Positions 27,641 to 38,248 of a stretch of 64,000 nt of DNA are shown here, one piece after another. The DNA lies in the NCBI GenBank assembly GCA_033675265.1, contig JAUJYZ010000713.1, positions 348,001-412,000 on the forward strand, read 5' to 3'. A program made the position numbers and the translations under genes. The notes under the pieces were generated by a model. That model was not told the DNA's origin. It did no database searches and saw nothing but the letters and a program-made list of their open reading frames with translations. Source of the stretch: Actinostola sp. cb2023 (taxonomy: Eukaryota; Cnidaria; Anthozoa; Actiniaria; Actinostolidae). How positions within the stretch are numbered: position 1 is the stretch's first letter; each line of letters opens with the position of its first letter.

Positions 27641-27825
27641 ACATATATCCTTATAATATTCATTAATAATTCATTAGGCAGCTGTCCAATCTGTGCTCAG
27701 CATTCTGGTCACGTGGCTACCTTGTAACTCCCATACATTTTCCAAGAAACTAAAAGCACGGGGAGGGTTTGAATAGTTGGCAAGGAATAGGTGGGGTTGA
27801 TTAATTACTGCAATTGTTCATAAAC

Positions 27826-27945
27826 CTGATACAGAATAGTAATAAAGCTTATTAGTATTCTGTATCTGATACAGAATACTAATAGACCTTATTAGTATTT
27901 TGTATCAGATACAGAATACTAATAAGCTCTATAAGTATTCTGTAT
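27826..27945. repeat. Palindrome cluster TATTAGTATTCTGTATC
   Basis: Alternating direct and inverted copies of GATACAGAATACTAATA produce several hairpins over about 120 bp. The equivalent cluster in the second duplicate is 29838-29958. The half-site resembles the intergenic palindrome at 17236-17271. Confidence 0.85.
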
Positions 27946-28058
27946 CGATCAATGCATTATATGAGAGGAACAATACATTATCCTAAAAGCTAATTAAGAA
28001 AAATCAGTACACGTTAGATTTTGTTCCGCAGTTTCTTTAATGTAACTCCTTTCCTCTA

Positions 28059-28673
28059 TTCTTCGTTTGCACTTGACGTCACTTCCCCTTGAGAATTAAT
28101 TAGAAAAATTCTAAAATTTAGTTATGAATCCTATCAACTTGATTCTTGGCGGTGTTTCAGAGAATTGTGATATGAATTATTGTAGAAAGTTTCAGATGGG
28201 CTCGATGTTTTGTGGCCGAGTTTTCGAAGTTTGAATTGTGTCACGCAACTCTTACCAAACGCTAGTCACGTCTCTGAAAAGTCGTGGAAAACAACAAATT
28301 TGTACCAAATTAAATGTGTTTAGTTTTATACATGTTTATAAGTTCTATTTATAGTGAAATTAAGTGATGTAAATCAACTCTAAGCTTGAATTTATTTTTT
28401 GAAATTTTGGCCGCCATGTTGGAAGACATCCAGTTGTCTTCCAACATACATAAACACACTGGAATATTTGAAAATTCGTTCGCCCATAGCTCGGTAAAGA
28501 AATGCTCTAGTGCTCCAAAATTTGGCTCAGAGGTGTTATTTTCATAGCTCTACAAGCTCATAAGCTTCTTATTTTATTTGGCAAAGGAAATAATATTTCA
28601 AAATTTGAGAACAGCCGTATAAATTAAAATCGACTCGTAATCCGCCAAATACCACGTGGTTGCAAACGAAGAA
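28059..28673. mobile_element. ~613-bp inverted-terminal-repeat insertion, absent from sister copy
   Basis: The ends TTCTTCGTTTGCA and TGCAAACGAAGAA form short terminal inverted repeats. The sister duplicate has the uninterrupted junction CCTCTATTGGAGC at about 30074-30086, so the insertion boundaries are read directly. The implied target duplication is only 2-3 bp (TT/ATT). There is no coding frame, so it is a non-autonomous DNA transposon. Confidence 0.82.
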
Positions 28674-29575
28674 TTGGAGCTTAGCACCTTCACAGTTTTA
28701 ACTTACTTACTAATGATACAATCATTGGATTTCTAGCTTTGTGCGGCAATACTTTCACAATCTCAAATAAATTATATTAAACAAACTTTGAAAGACACGA
28801 GATTACTTCAAATTAAGGACTTCGCACAGTTCTCGCTAAATATTGCGTTACTTGCTACATTATTCTTTTCAAGAACCTCGAATTAGAAGATGGTAAAGTA
28901 TATAATGTTAGTCGAACTAGAACTTCATACGGAATTTATGTGTCAAAAGAAAGTCAATAGACTCTTTCCTTGCTACCTTGTTTTTACGAGACATCTGCCA
29001 GAAATCTTTACACTCCACTACTTCGGTGCTAGTTTGGGCACATTCCCTCAATAACTGACTCTCTTGTGATGCACTTTTGGCAGTTTACGATAATTGTCAG
29101 CCATCGTCTCAAACGCCCGTCTTAGCTCTGACCTTCCTGTGAGAACAGTTGTTCTTGATTTGATTGAAAAGAATCAAAACTCCGTTCGCATTCACAATTA
29201 AAGCGCCCTTTGAAAACCAAGCAAAAGTGTAAATGTATTCTAAATGAAAAAGCAGGCATATTACATATTTGCCGTATTTGTTCTTTGTATATGACTCAAT
29301 GAGCAATCAACTCTATTCAAAAACTATCAAGTATGAAAGGGAATAAAATATATATTAAACAATCGATATCTTAAGTAAGCTATCATACGAAACTGCCTTC
29401 ATTGTTTAGTGCGGTCAAGCAATCGGAATGAGAATTGAATGCTAAAAGAACAGTTATTTAATTATTACTGATATTCTTTTCATCTCAATCAGATATTGAC
29501 TACAATTCTGGTTGAAACGCCTACCTGGTTCAAACAATGATTAACAATATCATAAGTATTTTACAATATTCGTGA

Positions 29576-29640
29576 CAATGTTGTATATTATTTACAATCT
29601 CTCGCCTTCGGCTCGAGATTGTAAATAATATACAACATTG
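29576..29640. repeat. Perfect 26-bp-stem hairpin at the duplication junction
   Basis: CAATGTTGTATATTATTTAC-AATCTC pairs perfectly with its mirror around the 13-bp loop TCGCCTTCGGCTC. It lies in the roughly 110-bp segment that separates the two direct duplicates. Confidence 0.85.
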
Positions 29641-29657
29641 CCACTCATATTGTAAAT

Positions 29658-30946
29658 AATACTTATAATATTCATTAATAATTCATTAGGCAGCTGTCCA
29701 ATCTGTGCTCAGCATTCTGGTCACGTGGCTACCTTGTAACTCCCATACAATTTCCAAGAAACTTAAAGCACGGGGAGGGCTTGAATAGTTGGCAGGGAAT
29801 AGGTGGGGTTGATTAATTACTGCAATTGTTCATAAGTATGATACAGAATAGCCAATAAAGCTTGTTAATATTCTGTATCTGATACAGAATACTAATAGAC
29901 CTTATTAGTATTCTGTATCAGATACAGAATACTAATAAGCTCTATAAGTATTCTGTACCGATCAATGCATTATATGAGAGGAACAATACCCCAACAATAC
30001 ATTATCCTAAAAGCTAATTAAGAAAAATACACGTTAGATTTTGTTCCGCAGTTTCTTTAATGTAACTCCCTTCCTCTATTGGAGCTTAGCACCTTCACAG
30101 TTTTAACTTACTTACTAATGATACAATCATTGGATTTCTAGCTTTGTGCGGCAATACTTTCACAATCTCAAATAAATTATAACAAACCTTGAAAGACACG
30201 AGATTACTTCAAATTAAGGACTTCGCACAGTTCTCGCTAAATATTGCGTTACTTGCTACATTATTCTTTTCTAGATCCTCGAATTAGAAGATGGTAAAGT
30301 AATCTTAGTCGAACTAGAACTTCATACGGAATTTATGTGTCAAAAGACAAGTCAATAGACTCGATCTTTCCTTGCTACCTTGTTTTTACGAGACATCGGC
30401 CAGACTTCAAAAATCTTTACACTCCACTTTGTGCTAGTTTGGGCACATTCCCTTAACAACTGACTCTCTTGTGATGCACTTTTGGCAGTTTACGAAAATT
30501 GTCAGCGATCGTCTCAAATGCCCGTCTTAGCTCTATGACCTTCCTGTGAGAACTGTTCTTGATTTGATTGAAAAGAATCAAAACTCCGTTCGCATTTCAT
30601 TCACAATTAAAGCCCCCTAAAACCAAACAAAAGTGTAAATGTATTCTAAATGAAAAAGCAGGCATATTACATATTTGCCGTATTTGTTCCGTTTGTATAT
30701 GTCTTAATGAGCAATCAACTCTATTCAAAAACTACCAAGTATGAAAAGGAATAAAACATTTATTAAACAATCGATATCTTAACTAAGCTATATAATACGA
30801 AACTGCTTTCATTGTTCAGTGCGGCCAAGCAATCGGAATGAGAATTGAATGCTAAAAGAACAGTAATTATATTCTTTTCATCTCAATCAGATATTGACTA
30901 CAATTCTGGTTGAAACGCCTACCTGGTTCAAACAATGATTAAACAA
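29658..30946. repeat. Direct duplication, copy 2 (empty site)
   Basis: Same content as 27648-29549 without the 613-bp insertion, and with several short indels. Part of the palindrome cluster is retained at 29838-29958. No gene is recognised. Confidence 0.88.
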
Positions 30947-31340
30947 TATCTCCTCTTTTTTATAATGTACTTATACAGTTTAGTGTGCAGTACGGCTGCC
31001 TACCCTGATCTCGTCAAAATACCACACTAAAAATGTATATAATAAGTTGTATATATTTATATATTTTTTGAATTTTAATATTTTAGTATTTATTCTCAAT
31101 AACCATCATGCAATTCTCAATAACCATCATGCAATTCTCAATAACCACAATGCTTTTCGCGCCAACTCCTACATACGCTATCGTGTGTCAGTTTCACTGA
31201 GTGTGAATATTCACATTGAAATCTCAATTATAAGTAATACATTAGTTATTCATAAGCTATATATTCAAAACAAAGAAAGGTAGACTCGCCTAATAATTTG
31301 CATACTTGTCACTTACATAAAACAAAACTGATTTCATAAC

Positions 31341-31515
31341 TTGGTGCCGGAGAGCTTAGAGTGATTCCAATAAACCTGGGCATTACTAACTACACCAATA
31401 CACACTATTAGACACTCACTCTTTTGTTGTCTTTTGTTACTTTGCATCTATTACACTGACAGCTAATTAGTAGTGCCCAGGTTTATTGGAATCACTCTAA
31501 GCTCTCCGGCACCAA
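31341..31515. mobile_element. 175-bp MITE with ~48-bp terminal inverted repeats
   Basis: TTGGTGCCGGAGAGCTTAGA at the left and its exact mirror at the right extend inward through CCAATAAACCTGGGCA. The core is about 75 bp. A second copy at 32236-32662 has lost the outer part of its left end. Confidence 0.88.
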
Positions 31516-32278
31516 CTCTTATCCACAACTACTAACATTGCATTCACCGTCAGCATTTACTGCTGTTAGGTAGCCTAGTATTAATTTAATTGCTGTAATG
31601 CAGGGCCCTTTTAGATAACAGTACTTTTGTGCTGATTAGGTCACCCTGGATAAATATTACTATTATATTATTGCTGACGCAGCGAGCGAGCCTGAAGCGA
31701 GCGAGCAAGGAAGCAATTCTAATTCATTCACGTAGGCAGAAAAAATCTCGATGTTTACCCGGCATGCAGTTTCCAATAACCATCATGCAATTCTCAAGAA
31801 CCATCATGCTTTTCGCGCCAACTCCTACATACGCTATAGCCTGATCAAGTTGCTTTCCTATTCAAACTTTCGCGTTTCTGATCGGTAAATGTCGTGCCCA
31901 AAATCTGTGTCCCTAATTAATTTGTACGTGTGTATGTTTCTTTAGCCGGTATATCCCGACTCGTAAGCCCATCAGATACCGTATCTTGTGCTTTTCGTGG
32001 GAATTGTGTAGTTGAAGATCACCGTATTAATTGAGCTGATTAGTGCCGGCTGACCGTGTGTCAGTTTCAAGTGTGAATATTCGCATTGAAATCTCAATTA
32101 TAAGTAATACATTAGTTATTCATAAGCTATCCAGTTTTTTAAATAGACAAATACTATTCAAAACAAAGAAAGGTAGACTCGCCTAATAATTTGCATACTT
32201 GTCACTTACATAAAACAAAACATTTCATAACTACAGTAGAGTGATTCCAATAAACCTGGGCATTACTAACTACACCAA

Positions 32279-32543
32279 TAGAGTACTAAAGTCATGACGT
32301 CATAAAAACTAATTTTTGCTTTTATAAATTTTTGATTTCCAGTTCAGATAGAATATCATGAAAGAAGTTCACACACCAATTTTTATGACAATCGGTTAAA
32401 TAGCGGTCAAGATATGGCCAGTTGAATATATAATTTGCCTTAACAAATCACTGTATTTTCGGCTCCGTTCCTAAAGTTAAAGTTAATCAAAAATTTATAA
32501 AAGCAAAATTAATTGTTTCGTGACGTCACACTTTAGTACTCTA
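32279..32543. mobile_element. 265-bp MITE nested in another MITE, TA target
   Basis: The ends TAGAGTACTAAAGT and ACTTTAGTACTCTA are followed inward by TGACGTCA-containing arms. The intact sister sequence at about 31395 reads CACCAATACACAC, so this element interrupts it at TA, as Tc1/mariner-derived MITEs do. Confidence 0.85.
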
Positions 32544-32740
32544 TACACACTATTAGACACTCACTCTTTTGTTTTCTTTTGTTTCTTTGCATATATTAAA
32601 CACTGACAGCTAATTAGTAGTGCCCAGGTTTATTGGAATCACTCTAAGCTCTCCGGCACCAACTCTTATCCACAACTACCAGGTGCAACTACTAACATTG
32701 CATTCACCGTCAGCATTCACTGCTGTTAGGTAGCCTAGTT

Positions 32741-33540
32741 ATGCCAGTTATATTGTTGAACACAAAAACAGCGCTATTGGAAACCATCTAACAGAGAAAC
32801 ATGGACAAGCAAAGTCAAGACCTATAGAGCATCTTTTCTCTATACTAGTCGTTTCTGGTAGAAAGTGTAGTGCTGCGAGTTGTGCACTGCCATACATGTA
32901 GCTTTCAATGCATACATGTGGCTGTCCCTTGTCAGCAAGGCACATTTGTGGTAAAATAAAATAATAAAATGCAGTATAATAATAATAATAACTTTATTAC
33001 TGTGTCATGTGTTCTAACTTACAAGAAACTAATTCGAGACACCTATCTATGCCCACTAAAATCCCTAACCCCTCCCATATCTCTACTGATTCTCATTTCC
33101 ACCCTTGTCCCCATTGTTCCCATCCCACATCCGGCCATTGATTCTCATTCCTGTCCCGGTCACATTGTCCCCTTCCATGTCTCTATTAATTCTCATTCCC
33201 ACCCGAGTTTCTATATACATTGTACACCATTAAAATGGTGTATGGTGTTGCTTAATACAAATGCTAACACTATAATAATCTGGTCATAGACAGACAGCTA
33301 TAGACATGTACAAGCCCTAAAAGCATGCAATACTTTGCACTATTTATCATATGTTGCACGCTTTTAATAGTTTGTACTCTACTGATATGCAGTAATTAAT
33401 ACAAATATGGATTCAACGAAATAGAGAATTGTGTTTGGTGTATATTATATACAATGTTACTGGCCAGATATATCAGGAAAGATGTCGAAGCCTCATAGCA
33501 CACTTGTAGAAGATAAAGTACATCAGGATGGATCGTATAA
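32741..33540. other. Intergenic, mostly unremarkable
   Basis: AT-rich with a short (TAA)n at about 32980, a degenerate pyrimidine-rich stretch (33040-33200), and a MITE fragment (33316-33372, GCATGCAATACTTTGCAC) related to 15535-15653. No gene is seen. Confidence 0.6.
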
Positions 33541-33546
33541 TTTGAT

Positions 33547-33939
33547 TCAGTAGTTGCTTCCATGCCAATGGCATGGGCCGGATTGGTTTGACGAAGACCA
33601 ACAAACTCGATCAGGTAGATAGGTCAGCGACAGCGTCTCTGTATCTGGGATACTGTGTCTTTCAAAAGCATCTGAAAGAAGGCTGTAGAAGTACTTCATT
33701 GTGGAACTGGACACGACTGACACACAACAGCGCTGAAAACTCATAAAACAACATTGTCTTCCCCTTGAAATGTCACTAAATGGTTCATGACCCTGACGAA
33801 TGCTTCCAACAATGAATAAAGTTGCATTTGGCATAATAGATTTGTAAAAAACGAACACTTTCCTGGCTTGAATCAGCGAAAAATAAACGATACTCAATAT
33901 TAAAATCGATTGAACGTGTTGTGAGTGTGCGCTGATCAA
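33547..33939 (-). pseudogene. Unrecognised 130-codon open frame, possible fragment
   Basis: A single open frame on the minus strand encodes a hydrophobic N-terminal stretch (ILILSIVYFSLI), then IRQGHEPFSDISRGRQCCFM and SLTYLPDRVCW. It is longer than most chance frames here and not repeat-derived, but no family could be assigned and no flanking splice sites decide its limits. It may be a decayed exon of a transposon or host gene, or chance. Confidence 0.25.
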
Positions 33940-34344
33940 AAGTACCGTGGCTCACAAATCATCTCCATCCACACACAAACCAACACACAAACCCACAAAC
34001 TCCGTGAAATGCAGTCGAGATTCTCGTTGCATCCACATAAGTGCCCAGATCCCACACGACCAAACATGACACAGGAACTCCGTCAAGATTAGTTTCGCTG
34101 CTCGCTACGCTCGCAGCAATTAAGGAAATGCAAGAACAAATTTGACTGTTTAATATTCGAGATGCTTTTCATTAAAGACATTAAGCCTAGCCTAAATACA
34201 CAAACATCTGTTCGCGCTAAGTTATTCAAGTGACATTTTTTGTATTTTAGTTTTTAGTTTTTATTGTACATGTTCTTAATATCATTGTATTTATTTCATA
34301 TGTCCCTTTTTCACTGTATATATATTCATAGTTTTCTCTTCATT

Positions 34345-34400
34345 TTTTGACTTGATAATGACGTGAGCTAAACGTCGAAACGTCGTCGCTTTTATAATAC
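34345..34400 (+). mobile_element. Possible Penelope-type tail with hammerhead-like core
   Basis: TTGATAATGACGTGAGCTAA followed by ACGTCGAAACGTCGTCG can form a GACGT/ACGTC stem between a TGATAA and a GAAAC element. This is the layout of a type I hammerhead ribozyme with two or three core changes. The flanks (33940-34340) are AT-rich and include an interspersed-repeat piece at 34065-34125 that is mirrored at 47966-48015. Confidence 0.35.
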
Positions 34401-34499
34401 TATATCTTTAGTATGAATTTTAGAGTTTTAGAGTGCAAATTAGAAAAGCTTGAAAACTAAATAACTAATTAGTACTAAAGCAATGTTTTCTTATTTAAT

Positions 34500-34850
<351 letters not shown>

Positions 34851-34955
34851 GATTGATGCTATTTACGCTGTGCACTCTTTGAACAGGTGGATCTATCAGT
34901 ATAATAAATTCCTGAATTCTTGTGTCTGTTGAATATCGTTTAAAAGTGTTATCAC

Positions 34956-36533
34956 AGGAAACCCAGGCTATATATCTGTCTGGGTCTTGACGTAAATTAT
35001 AGTAAAATACAGTAAATGAATGATAGCTTCTAAATAAAGTGTATTTCACATATACATACCGTCTTGTCTTCATTTTGCCTCGTTTCGGACGATTTTGACG
35101 TGTTTTGGCTCCTCTACCTCTCCCCTCCATATATAATGAGAAGGACGGAAACATCGAGTCTCAAATCACTACAGGTCACGATCGATACTCCTCGATTTCT
35201 CTCCTAAAAATGTATCCCCCATCAATTCAAACAACCTCAGGTGAAAGAATGATAAATATGGATTCCTCGAAAGTGAGTCACGACAAGAAAAAGCATCGGA
35301 TTCATTCTGGAATCCTTCGAAGAATCCATAACATACAGCCATTTTCATCCGGAGTTCCCGTTTGCTGTCCACGGAAGTAAGCGTTACACCACACGAAATC
35401 CCAGTGGGCTTTGGCGCTCGGACCTGATTGGACAAAAACCAACAAAGGCAATTCAAATATTTCACTCGTGGGGACTATCGAGAGTAAGAAATCGATAGAC
35501 AAATTATACACATCTAGGGATGGGTAGAATATGAACAACCAATCCGAAATCGCCAACAACATGACGACTCGTGCATGGAAAACCCCGCAAAATTCCAGCG
35601 TTTATAGCGAGATTCAAAAAACGTTACTTTATCGCATTTATAATAATAATTATTCGATATTGTCAAATACAAAATGCTGTCTACGCTGAAGCGGAAATAT
35701 GAAGAATGCCTTGGAAATGTTCCGAAGAAGAAGAGTAAAGGCGAAAAAGTTTTAGTTCCTTTTTATGTATCTTTGAAAGCCTGGTAAGTTTGAAGTTACG
35801 ACCGTTCGATTCAATAATATTTTACATCAATAGTTTTCAGTTTGTTCATTAAATGACTTCTTGATTTTATTTCAGGGTTTTGCGTAATTATGAGCAAACT
35901 GCAGGATGCTTTTCATTCCGTGATGATATTTTAACTCATGCACTGGAAGAAAAACATAATATCATTGCCCTAGATGTGTATAATTTGTCTATCGATTTCT
36001 TACTCTCGATAGTCCCCACGAGTGAAATATTTGAATTGCCTTTGTTGGTTTTTGTCCAATCAGGAGCGAGCGCCAAAGCCCGCTGGGATTTCGTGTGGTG
36101 TAACGTTTACTTCCGTGGACAGCAAACGGGAACTCCGGATGAAAATGGCTGTATGTTATGGATTCTTCGAAGGATTCCAGAATGAATCCGATGCTTTTTC
36201 TTGTCGTGACTCACTTTCGAGGAATCCATATTTATCATTCTTTCACCTGAGGTTGTTTGAATTGATGGGGAATACATTTTTAGGAGAGAAATCGAGGAGT
36301 ATCGATCGTGACCTGTAGTGATTTGAGACTCGATGTTTCCGTCCTTCTCATTATATATGGAGGGGAGAGGTAGAGGAGCCAAAACACGTCAAAATCGTCC
36401 GAAACGAGGCAAAATGAAGACAAGACGGTATGTATATGTGAAATACACTTTATTTAGAAGCTATCATTCATTTACTGTATTTTACTATAACTTACGTCAA
36501 GACCCAGACAGATATATAGCCTGGGTTTCCTGT
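34956..36533. repeat. 1.6-kb palindrome: ~564-bp arms, 448-bp spacer
   Basis: The left arm 34956-35519 and right arm 35968-36533 are inverted copies that differ at only a few positions (for example near 35430 and 36065). Outer ends carry GGGTTTCCTGTG. Inner ends meet at CCCTAGATGTGTATAATTTG. The spacer is unique and carries the first exon of a candidate gene. Confidence 0.92.
35674..36185 (+). CDS. Candidate two-exon gene across the palindrome, 139 aa, unknown
   Basis: ATG at 35674 (MLSTLKRKYEECLGNVPKKK) opens exon 1, which ends at 35783 before a strong donor GTAAGT. The acceptor TTGATTTTATTTCAG leads to exon 2 (35876-36185), with the split Trp codon restored and the frame closed by TGA. Exon 1 has a Lys-rich nuclear-signal-like PKKKSK. 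Exon 2 holds LRNYEQTAGCFSFRDDI, then DFLLSIVPTSEIFELPLLVF. No family was recognised. Exon 2 runs from the spacer into the right arm, so the left arm carries an inverted copy of its 3' half (minus 35519-35302) without exon 1. A downstream frame in the arm (ATG 36357, RGRGAKTRQNRPKRGKMKTR before GTATGT) could be a further exon. Not supported beyond frame and splice sites. Confidence 0.45.
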
Positions 36534-36778
36534 GGTGTTATTACTCAAAAGAAAGCAACGTTAAATATTAAAATAATTTTAAAAATTATAAAATAATTTA
36601 TAATTAAATTATTTAACAACTGGACCACAGAGAAGGGGAAGAGGTGAAAGCTTATCAATATGCTTGTTCAGTTACAATTTGTTTACAAAAAAGAGAAGAA
36701 ATATGTAAACAATTCCAAAAACGAAAACAAATAATAACAAAACAAGAACAAAACAAAAAAGAAAGAATGGAAAAAAAC

Positions 36779-36850
36779 CGTGTCACGGCTGGGACTCGAA
36801 CCCTAGACTCCCAGCTAGGTTCAAAACAGCTAGACGAATACCGGTATGTA
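36779..36850 (-). repeat. tRNA-derived fragment (B box)
   Basis: On the minus strand GGGTTCGAGTCCC matches the RNA polymerase III B box and is followed by CAGCCGTGACACGG. No matching A box or cloverleaf lies at the normal distance, so this is a decayed tRNA gene or SINE head rather than a functional tRNA. Confidence 0.45.
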
Positions 36851-36883
36851 ATTTATCCAAAAAGGCCCATACTCCCAGACATT

Positions 36884-37092
36884 ATGCTGAGTCACTGTAT
36901 GTTACGTATAGGATGAAGATTTCGGCCCCATCCGCGCTATCCGGGCTTACACCTTATCAGCTTAGTAGTCAAAGAGGGAGGGAACAATCGGATCCTAGGC
37001 CCACTAAATAACTGCCCCACTAGGCTATCGTGCACGCTTGTTGATTTGGAGGGCAAAATAACCTAGTGTATCCTGCGAATGACTGTCTATTG
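36884..37092 (-). mobile_element. SINE-like interspersed repeat, copy A
   Basis: Shares about 200 bp (TGAGTCACTGTATGTTACG, GGATGAAGATTTCG, AGTCAAAGAGGGAGGGAAC) with 54530-54735 at roughly 80% identity. On the minus strand TAGCCTAGTGG fits the tRNA A box consensus TRGCNNAGYGG. A tRNA-headed SINE is inferred. Confidence 0.65.
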
Positions 37093-37094
37093 TT

Positions 37095-37185
37095 GTGCAA
37101 ATTACTATGGTCCCGTGGCTCGCACTGAAACACAGCGCGTTAGAAGCACATGGGCCCGGGATCGATTCCTCGCTGCACCGAATTT
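37095..37185 (+). repeat. tRNA-like fragment
   Basis: CCGTGGCTCGCACTG and GGGATCGATTCC resemble degenerate A and B boxes about 50 bp apart. The arms do not fold convincingly, so this is scored as tRNA-derived repeat, not a tRNA gene. Confidence 0.35.
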
Positions 37186-37295
37186 GTCTTCTTCTTCTTT
37201 TAATACTGTTTTTTTTAAGAACACTTTCATACTCACGAAAATGATTATTTTAATAATGTAAAATAATTGAAAAATGTTAAGTTATTGTTATTTAT

Positions 37296-37572
37296 ATATA
37301 TACAGCGATTTGCAAAAACTCTGTAAAATCTAATATATCGGTATATCGATATATCGGTAATTTGCATAATCCTAATTCTTTGATTTTAGCTATTATTAAA
37401 CCTGAATCTAAAGCCAAGTAACCTTTGTAGTATGTTTGTGAAAAAAACAATTGAAAAATTTGAACTTTAGAGGGCTTATTCAGCCATTTTATGATGAAAA
37501 TTACCCACAATGCACCCGATATATTGATATATATATATTGCTTTTACAGAATTTTTGCAAATCGCTGTATAT
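37296..37572. mobile_element. 277-bp MITE with TATACAGCGATTTGC ends
   Basis: TATATACAGCGATTTGCAAA at the left mirrors TTTGCAAATCGCTGTATATG at the right, with further pairing of GATATATCGGTA-type arms. It has an AT-rich core with no coding capacity. Confidence 0.8.
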
Positions 37573-37639
37573 GAAGTCTGTGTTCTCAAAACGGTCTTGT
37601 TGAATAAGACCCATTTTGTAATAACAGTTCTCATATATA

Positions 37640-38245
37640 TATATTTCAATTTTTCTGATCGAGAATTTTAGGATGCGCGATATAAATAAATGCTCATTAT
37701 CATCATTTTTATTATAATTATAATTTATTATTTTTATTATTATTGTATTTTAGTACAGCAATTTAGTATAAATTGTAACGTGCATTTGATCATATTCACA
37801 TGTTAACTTTAGCGAAACAATTATTATCCTTGATTTTCATAGTTAAATTTAAATTTTTATTTTTATTATCAATTTTATTTATTTTTTAATTATTATTATC
37901 AACATCATTGTTTTTATTATCATCATTATTTTTATGATTATTTTTATTATTATTATTATCATCATCATTATTATTATATCAGCGAGTCTGTTAGTTGATG
38001 GTGAAGTTGAAAGGAAGGAATGAATACTGGACTCAGTCAGATAAGCTGTAGCGAGCTCAGTCGTATTATATCTTCTTTCTTTTTCATCTGGTAAAGACAG
38101 GAACAAAATACGCCTTTCCACAATAACGTTTTCAGTTAGAAAAAGACAACCTTTAACTCACGTAGGTACTCTTCTCTGGTTCCCGTTGTACGAGTGATGA
38201 TTCACGACGAATAGTGATGCAGCCAGCCAAGCAGCCAAGCAGCCA
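37640..38245. other. AT-rich intergenic with retroelement tail
   Basis: GGATGCGCGATATAAATAAA at 37672 with TTATT-rich sequence after it is a retroelement tail. ATT/ATC microsatellite follows to about 37980. The rest shows nothing recognisable apart from a triple AGCCAAGC at 38224-38248. Confidence 0.55.
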
Positions 38246-38248
38246 AGC

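Larger units (their letters stand above)
27648..29549. repeat. Direct duplication, copy 1 (with 0.6-kb insertion)
   Basis: From ATTCATTAATAATTCATTAG to TTCAAACAATGATTAACAAT this 1.9-kb block is repeated at 29658-30946 in the same orientation, with small differences. Copy 1 contains a 613-bp insertion (28061-28673) absent from copy 2. No gene is seen in either copy. Confidence 0.88.
31095..32740. repeat. Second direct duplication pair (31.1-31.6 and 31.8-32.7 kb)
   Basis: CTTTTCGCGCCAACTCCTAC, TAGACTCGCCTAATAATTTG and CAGCTAATTAGTAGTGCCCA occur once in each half in the same order and orientation. The second half has an extra ~220 bp (31840-32058) and a nested insertion (32279-32543). Each half encloses a MITE with the terminal word GGTGCCGGAGAGCTTAGAG or its mirror. 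Between them, 31516-31774 holds nothing recognisable. Confidence 0.82.

Noticed and set aside
27320..27666. Upstream exon of GGT or an independent gene
   Set aside because: No matching splice phase to the GGT start exon and no recognisable peptide.
37095..37185. Functional tRNA gene (also 36779-36850, 51348-51425, 62340-62410)
   Set aside because: A and B boxes are not both intact at normal spacing, and acceptor and anticodon arms do not fold. They look SINE-derived.
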